Positions 60,279 to 64,000 of a stretch of DNA of 64,000 bases are shown here, piece by piece. Position numbers and translations under genes: made by a program. Each line of letters opens with the position of its first letter. Position 1 is the first letter of the stretch. The notes beneath the pieces are model-generated. The model did no database searches. It had not been told where the DNA came from and saw nothing but the letters and a program-made list of their open reading frames with translations. The stretch is from positions 47,908 to 111,907 of the forward strand of contig JAAFIG010000014.1 of the NCBI GenBank assembly GCA_013298595.1, in the 5' to 3' direction. The stretch is from Deinococcales bacterium. GTDB taxonomy: Bacteria > Deinococcota > Deinococci > Deinococcales > JAAFIG01.

Positions 60279-61439
60279 ATGAAAAAAATAGCATTATTGG
60301 TAATACTGTCCGCAGGACTGAGTATGACCCTCGCCCGACAATCCGAAGTTACCAGCGCTCGCCTTATCTACAGTGATGCAAAAAATAATTCCCTAAACAT
60401 CATTAACCTCAATGATCGCAAAAAAATAGCGACGTTTAGCACTCCAGGTAAAATCACATACGCTATCTCGAGCAGTAGCCAGCAACATATTCTGGTAGCT
60501 CACCGTGATGATAATCGGCTAACTGTTCTTAACAGCGGTCTGAGCACCACCGATCACGGCGACCACAAAGACCTCATTGAGAAAGCCCCATACATTACCG
60601 CTACGATGAATATCGGAAAACAACCCACACATTATTTTGTCCACGATAAAACCATTGCTTTTTTTAACGATGGAGACGGTACAGTAGCCATTCTTGACGA
60701 AGATAAACTGGGTTTGAGTGTGGATTTTGAACAAATCAAAGCAGCCCAACCAGACCATGCTGGTGTCATTGTCCTCGAGAATCAAGTCTTGGTTGGCTAT
60801 TTACGGCTTGGGCGAATAGATGTCTTTGAACGCAAAACTGGCAAGTTACAACAAACACTTGAAGGTTGCCCCGCATTACATGGCGAAGCGATGCACAACA
60901 CTGGTTTTTACTGGGGTTGTAGTGATGGTGTGATGCTGTTGAAACGCGACAATGATAAATTTATTGCTACTAAAATTACTAACCCAACCAACACACCTGC
61001 CAATACTCGAGTTGGAGTCTTGGCGGAATCCAAAAAACATAACTTTACAATTGGTAATTTTGGCAAAGGCATTGTTTTTGTAGACCCAAATAAAACAGTT
61101 CTCGAGCTTATGGCATTACCTGCAAACCCAATCAAAATGGAATTTCTTGAAAATGGAAATTTAATCGTACTCACCACTGATGGTTTTTTACACAATATAG
61201 ATGTGGTCAAACGCAGTGTCATTGCAAGTGTCAGTGTCACGCCAGAAGTCAAAACCAGTGGTGAAGGTGTCATCCGACCTTCTTTTGCGGTGATGCAAGA
61301 TCGTATTTTTGTAACCAACCCAAACCAAGGCATTATTGTTGAAGTCAATACCAACAAAATGCAAGTTGCCCGACGGATAGCAGTAGGTGGTACACCCGCC
61401 AGCATTGCTATCAGCATGGTACAAGGTATACGTCACTAA
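60279..61439 (+). CDS. AztD-like periplasmic zinc metallochaperone (beta-propeller)
   Basis: The product is 386 aa with a signal peptide (MKKIALLVILSAGLSMTLA). Repeated strands (RLIYSDAKNNSLNIINL, then GDGTVAILDEDKLG and RIDVFERKTGKL) indicate a seven- or eight-bladed propeller. The His-rich stretch DHGDHKDL near residue 100 matches the zinc sites of AztD, which loads AztC. ATG 60279 follows AGGAGAAA. The promoter carries the Zur-like palindrome. Confidence 0.75.
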   Translation: MKKIALLVILSAGLSMTLARQSEVTSARLIYSDAKNNSLNIINLNDRKKIATFSTPGKITYAISSSSQQHILVAHRDDNRLTVLNSGLSTTDHGDHKDLIEKAPYITATMNIGKQPTHYFVHDKTIAFFNDGDGTVAILDEDKLGLSVDFEQIKAAQPDHAGVIVLENQVLVGYLRLGRIDVFERKTGKLQQTLEGCPALHGEAMHNTGFYWGCSDGVMLLKRDNDKFIATKITNPTNTPANTRVGVLAESKKHNFTIGNFGKGIVFVDPNKTVLELMALPANPIKMEFLENGNLIVLTTDGFLHNIDVVKRSVIASVSVTPEVKTSGEGVIRPSFAVMQDRIFVTNPNQGIIVEVNTNKMQVARRIAVGGTPASIAISMVQGIRH

Positions 61440-61497
61440 ACAAATTACGACTCAAGAAACCCTGCTAAATGACATGGTAGGGCTTTTGGAAATTATT

Positions 61498-61980
61498 ATG
61501 AATCCCACTCAAAACCCAATGATTGTACAGATGTGGCTTTGGGGATTAGATGCCATTCGAGGCGATTTAACCGCTCGAGGCTTTCTTAAAAAACCCCGCC
61601 CAGATAATAGCGAATCCAGCATCTATAGCCTCGAGCAACTGCATTTACACGGTCATGGAATTTGGCTCGAGACCACAACGGAAATTCTGGTGTACCGTCG
61701 CCCAAGTAAAAATTGGTATGTGTTACCAAAGGATACAAAAGTTTGTTTTGAGCAATTTAGTCAAACCAGTCTCGCATGGTGCAATTATGCTCATCCTAAA
61801 CCAATACCGCACCGTCAAGCTTTAGCCCTTATTCAACCATTTATTCTCGAGTACGAAGCTTGGCTATTAGCTCGACATGGTAACTTACGTCAGCAACAAT
61901 TGGCATCTATTGGTACAAAAGCTGTAAAACGTGCCCGTAAAGCTTGGCGAGATTTTGTTAGGCAACCTGTGTTTAAATAA
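61498..61980 (+). CDS. Hypothetical protein, 160 aa
   Basis: I do not recognise a family. It is soluble, rich in Trp, Gln and Arg: QMWLWGLDAIRGDLTARGF, IWLETTTEILVYRRPSKNW, WLLARHGNLRQQQL. It could bind nucleic acid, judging from the basic C-terminus (KAVKRARKAWRDFVRQP). ATG 61498 with GGAAATTATT upstream is preferred; ATG 61474 is possible. It lies just after the AztD-like gene without an obvious link. Confidence 0.6.
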   Translation: MNPTQNPMIVQMWLWGLDAIRGDLTARGFLKKPRPDNSESSIYSLEQLHLHGHGIWLETTTEILVYRRPSKNWYVLPKDTKVCFEQFSQTSLAWCNYAHPKPIPHRQALALIQPFILEYEAWLLARHGNLRQQQLASIGTKAVKRARKAWRDFVRQPVFK

Positions 61981-61983
61981 ATT

Positions 61984-62703
61984 TCAAGAAAAAAAGTGAG
62001 ACTCGAGTAAAGCATTGACTATTTTGGGTTGCTCAAGATTAACCATATGCCCAGCTGCTGCTATCACTTCAAGGTTTGATGCCATAATCCCTTGGTGTAA
62101 ATACCGTGCCACATTTTGGAAATACGCTGTGTCTCGCTGACCAACCATAATTAAGGTCTTAGCCCTGACCTGATCTAGTTGCTTTGAGACATCTGCTATA
62201 GCTGCTGATGGGCTAATACCTTGTATCCAATGCCAGCCTGAATAATCATTCAACCATACTTGCAACTGCTTTATAAGCTCAGGATTTTCTCGAGCTGCTG
62301 CAAAAAGCGGTAAGCCCAACCAAGTTTGTTTAGCTACCTCGAGTCCATTTTTTTCAAAAGCATTTTGTACAGCTGTACCCGCTTCAATTTGAGCAATATC
62401 AGGCATAAAGCCTTTAAGGCTTGAATCGAGTAGCGCCAGGGTCTGAATTTTTTCTGGATAACGAATTGCAAACTCGAGTGCGATATTACCACCAAGGCTT
62501 AACCCAACCAAATGAATTTTAGGTTGTCCTTCGAGTTCTTGTAACACATCATCGGTAAAAGAAAATTCGCCCTTGGGCGGATTGACCCGACCATAGCCGC
62601 GCAAATTTGGAGCATAACTGGACTTAAAAAACTCGAGTTGTGGTTGCCACATCCGCTGGTCGAGCGTATGACCGTGTAGGAAAACAATTGGGTAACTGGA
62701 CAT
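61984..62703 (-). CDS. Alpha/beta hydrolase
   Basis: The product is 239 aa. Oxyanion motif LHGHTLDQRMW, nucleophile elbow GLSLGGNIAL (Ser), acid near MVGQRDTAYF and catalytic His in AAGHMVNLEQP. A cap region lies around residues 110-160. The substrate cannot be told from sequence; it resembles esterases and MenH/BioH-type enzymes. TACATT (62711-62716) ends 7 nt before ATG: leaderless layout. Confidence 0.88.
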   Translation of the reverse strand: MSSYPIVFLHGHTLDQRMWQPQLEFFKSSYAPNLRGYGRVNPPKGEFSFTDDVLQELEGQPKIHLVGLSLGGNIALEFAIRYPEKIQTLALLDSSLKGFMPDIAQIEAGTAVQNAFEKNGLEVAKQTWLGLPLFAAARENPELIKQLQVWLNDYSGWHWIQGISPSAAIADVSKQLDQVRAKTLIMVGQRDTAYFQNVARYLHQGIMASNLEVIAAAGHMVNLEQPKIVNALLESHFFS

Positions 62704-62837
62704 TGTTGAAAATGTAACACAGATAGTACGTAGCTACAGCCCACTTGACAGCACCAGTCTCATCGTAGCAGAATCTTGTGCATACCTATGCAATAAAATT
62801 CTTCTCGAGCCACTGCGCTCGGTCTGGATGTCGTAAA

Positions 62838-63539
62838 ATGGCAAAAAAAGCAGTTTTACAGCCTAAAACCCTTGGCTCATACCGAATTGAAAATGCACAA
62901 GTCGAAGCCCGCATTGTGCGCTTTGATCAGCTTGTACAAAACGGTATTCCTTTAATGTTTATTGATTCAAGCTTACCAGGTCATCAGCGTATGAATTATG
63001 CAGTGATTGGCGACACTGCTTCGGAAAATTCGGATTTTGAAGCTGCCATTACTGCGCCGCACAAATTTCAGATTGGAATGCTTTGTTGCCCACCAAATTC
63101 TGGACCTGCTTATCATAGTCACGATTATTGCGAAATGTTTTTTGTGATGTCTGGACGCTGGCGTTTTTACTGGGGCAACGACCCCGAAGGTATACCCGAA
63201 GGCGAAGCGATTCTCGAGCCGTGGGATAGCATTAGTTTACCAATGCACTTGTGGCGTGGTTTTGAAAACATTTCCGATACACCAGCCTGGTGTTTTGCAG
63301 TACTAGACCCGCATGACCAATTTAGAAGCAAAGACCCATATTGGTCTGAACGTATTGTTGAACAAGCCGCTAAGCTGGGTTTTAAAGCCGATGCAAGCGG
63401 TAGAATGATCAAACCAAAAGATTACGCAGCCCGCAAAGCCAAATTGGCAGCAAAGCTCGAGAAAGCCGTGAAGAAAAGCCTAAAGATGCGTCCTAAAGCT
63501 AAGACCCTAAAAGCTCGAGTTAGCAAAAAGAAAAAATAA
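62838..63539 (+). CDS. Cupin-domain protein with basic tail
   Basis: The product is 233 aa. Cupin motif 1 is PAYHSHDYCEMFFVMSGRWRFYWG (read in parts), giving His, His and Glu ligands; motif 2 is SLPMHLWRGFENIS, with the fourth His. The C-terminal 50 residues are Lys/Arg/Ala-rich (ending SKKKK) and may bind nucleic acid or be disordered. ATG 62838 lies directly before AAAAAAG; a longer GTG start adds 20 residues. It is followed by the HpcH gene on the same strand and could act on related small acids. Confidence 0.82.
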   Translation: MAKKAVLQPKTLGSYRIENAQVEARIVRFDQLVQNGIPLMFIDSSLPGHQRMNYAVIGDTASENSDFEAAITAPHKFQIGMLCCPPNSGPAYHSHDYCEMFFVMSGRWRFYWGNDPEGIPEGEAILEPWDSISLPMHLWRGFENISDTPAWCFAVLDPHDQFRSKDPYWSERIVEQAAKLGFKADASGRMIKPKDYAARKAKLAAKLEKAVKKSLKMRPKAKTLKARVSKKKK

Positions 63540-63594
63540 TTAGTATGTCCTCGTCAATTCATCCAACGCTTCCACACTTAGCTGAACCTTAACC

Positions 63595-64000
63595 ATGATG
63601 ACCAATCCAATTCAGACTTTATGGAGTAAAGACCTTGCAGCCACAGCGGGTTGGTTGCATTTTGGGCATTCATTTGTGGCTGAGTTAATCTCAGCTCAAG
63701 GTTTTGATGCAGTAGTAATTGACCATCAGCATGCTCCATATGGCATAGATACAGCTTTAAGTTTGGTTAGCGCGGTCTCGAGGAGTGCAGCAACACCTTT
63801 TGTACGGGTTTCTTGGAACGACCCAAGTGAAATCATGAAATTCTTGGACACTGGGGCGCTTGGCATTATTTGTCCGATGGTGAATACTGCACTCGAGGCA
63901 CAAAATTTTGTGGCAGCTTGTCGTTATCCACCGCAGGGTTTTCGCAGTTTTGGTCCAACTCGAGCAGCACTGGTGTACGGTGCTGATTACGGGCAACATG
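63595..64000 (+). CDS. HpcH/HpaI-type aldolase (partial at the right edge)
   Basis: The frame is open to the window end, giving about 135 residues. Motifs: AGWLHFGHSFVAELISAQG, VVIDHQHAPYGID (the metal/catalytic region), ICPMVNTALEAQNFVAACRYPP and GFRSFGPTRAALVYGADYG, all of the HpcH/HpaI (2,4-dihydroxyhept-2-enedioate aldolase) family. Family members make or cleave C-C bonds with pyruvate and a divalent metal. The C-terminus is outside the window. It lies 55 nt after the cupin gene on the same strand. Confidence 0.9.
   Translation, partial: MMTNPIQTLWSKDLAATAGWLHFGHSFVAELISAQGFDAVVIDHQHAPYGIDTALSLVSAVSRSAATPFVRVSWNDPSEIMKFLDTGALGIICPMVNTALEAQNFVAACRYPPQGFRSFGPTRAALVYGADYGQH

Larger units (their letters stand above)
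1..64000. repeat. Highly iterated palindrome CTCGAG, dispersed through the whole window
   Basis: The hexamer CTCGAG recurs at very high density: 13 copies in 1-1200 and 25 copies in 19501-22500 by direct reading. It occurs inside genes on both strands, in every codon phase (CTC-GAG = Leu-Glu; NCT-CGA-G = X-Arg-X; NNC-TCG-AG = X-Ser-Ser/Arg) and between genes. Other six-base palindromes are not comparably frequent by eye. This resembles the HIP1 octamer of cyanobacteria. Density drops in about 24.7-27.7 kb, 50.6-51.3 kb and 57.26-57.9 kb. Its function is unknown. Confidence 0.97.

Noticed and set aside
1-64000. CTCGAG as cloning or linker artefact (XhoI sites)
   Set aside because: The copies lie inside intact conserved genes in all frames at even density; linkers would not do this.
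1-64000. Prophage, insertion sequence or integron
   Set aside because: No transposase, integrase, phage structural gene or terminal repeats were found on either strand.

Overview
The window most likely comes from a low-GC member of the Deinococcota (Deinococcus-Thermus phylum). Four things point there. The ribosomal block is rpsF-ssb-rpsR-rplI and its SSB carries two OB-folds in one chain (14326-15192), as in Deinococcus and Thermus. A LysZ-type aminoadipate/glutamate kinase is present (33945-34748). A BshA bacillithiol enzyme is present (55656-56981). About seventeen genes show a -10 box only 5-9 nt before the start codon, the leaderless-mRNA layout known from Deinococcus. Base composition is clearly more AT-rich than in known Deinococcus. 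No phage, transposon, integrase or CRISPR array is visible.

The strongest genome-wide signal is the palindrome CTCGAG. I counted 13 copies in the first 1.2 kb and 25 in 19.5-22.5 kb, about one per 90-120 nt, against one per about 4 kb by chance. It lies in all reading frames, in intergenic DNA and inside terminator stems. It behaves like the HIP1 palindrome of cyanobacteria.

Layout. 1-8.3 kb: end of aconitase, a CPT-like kinase, secreted proteins, a giant Ser/Thr kinase and an orphan sugar permease. 8.3-13.2 kb: dnaB, a zinc-ribbon protein, a DUF3293 protein, two toxin-antitoxin pairs and a ferredoxin-NADP reductase. 13.2-16.2 kb: tRNA-Ser, the ribosomal/SSB operon and an S1-domain protein. 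16.2-18.4 kb: PadR regulator with a permease-prefix protein. 18.4-24.7 kb: a MoxR/LRV-repeat/VWA operon, divergent from a four-gene operon of small membrane proteins plus a winged-helix regulator. 24.7-30.4 kb: peptide-binding protein, di-haem peroxidase, TTC38-like and AttH-like proteins. 30.4-34.7 kb: coiled-coil/BON-like/small GTPase/histidine kinase operon, then lysZ. 34.8-36.8 kb: a VapBC pair with a nonsense-mutated toxin, then tyrS behind what looks like a leader-peptide attenuator. 36.8-43.7 kb: envelope proteins, an ABC-F ATPase and glpK. 43.7-54 kb: hrpB, moaB, a Zn/Mn ABC transporter and a periplasmic copper/disulfide cluster (CopC, MbnH-like, MbnP-like, VKOR, DsbA-like, DUF2946). 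54-57.3 kb: a GHL10 hydrolase and bshA. 57.3-61.4 kb: a zinc-starvation regulon (COG0523 GTPase, DsrE-like, AztC-like, AztD-like) with two matching palindromic operators. 61.4-64 kb: hydrolase, cupin and the start of an HpcH aldolase.

The least expected system is the tyrS leader at 35445-35560: a predicted leaderless 12-codon peptide with tandem Tyr codons, a protector/antiterminator pair built largely from CTCGAG repeats, and an intrinsic terminator immediately before tyrS.
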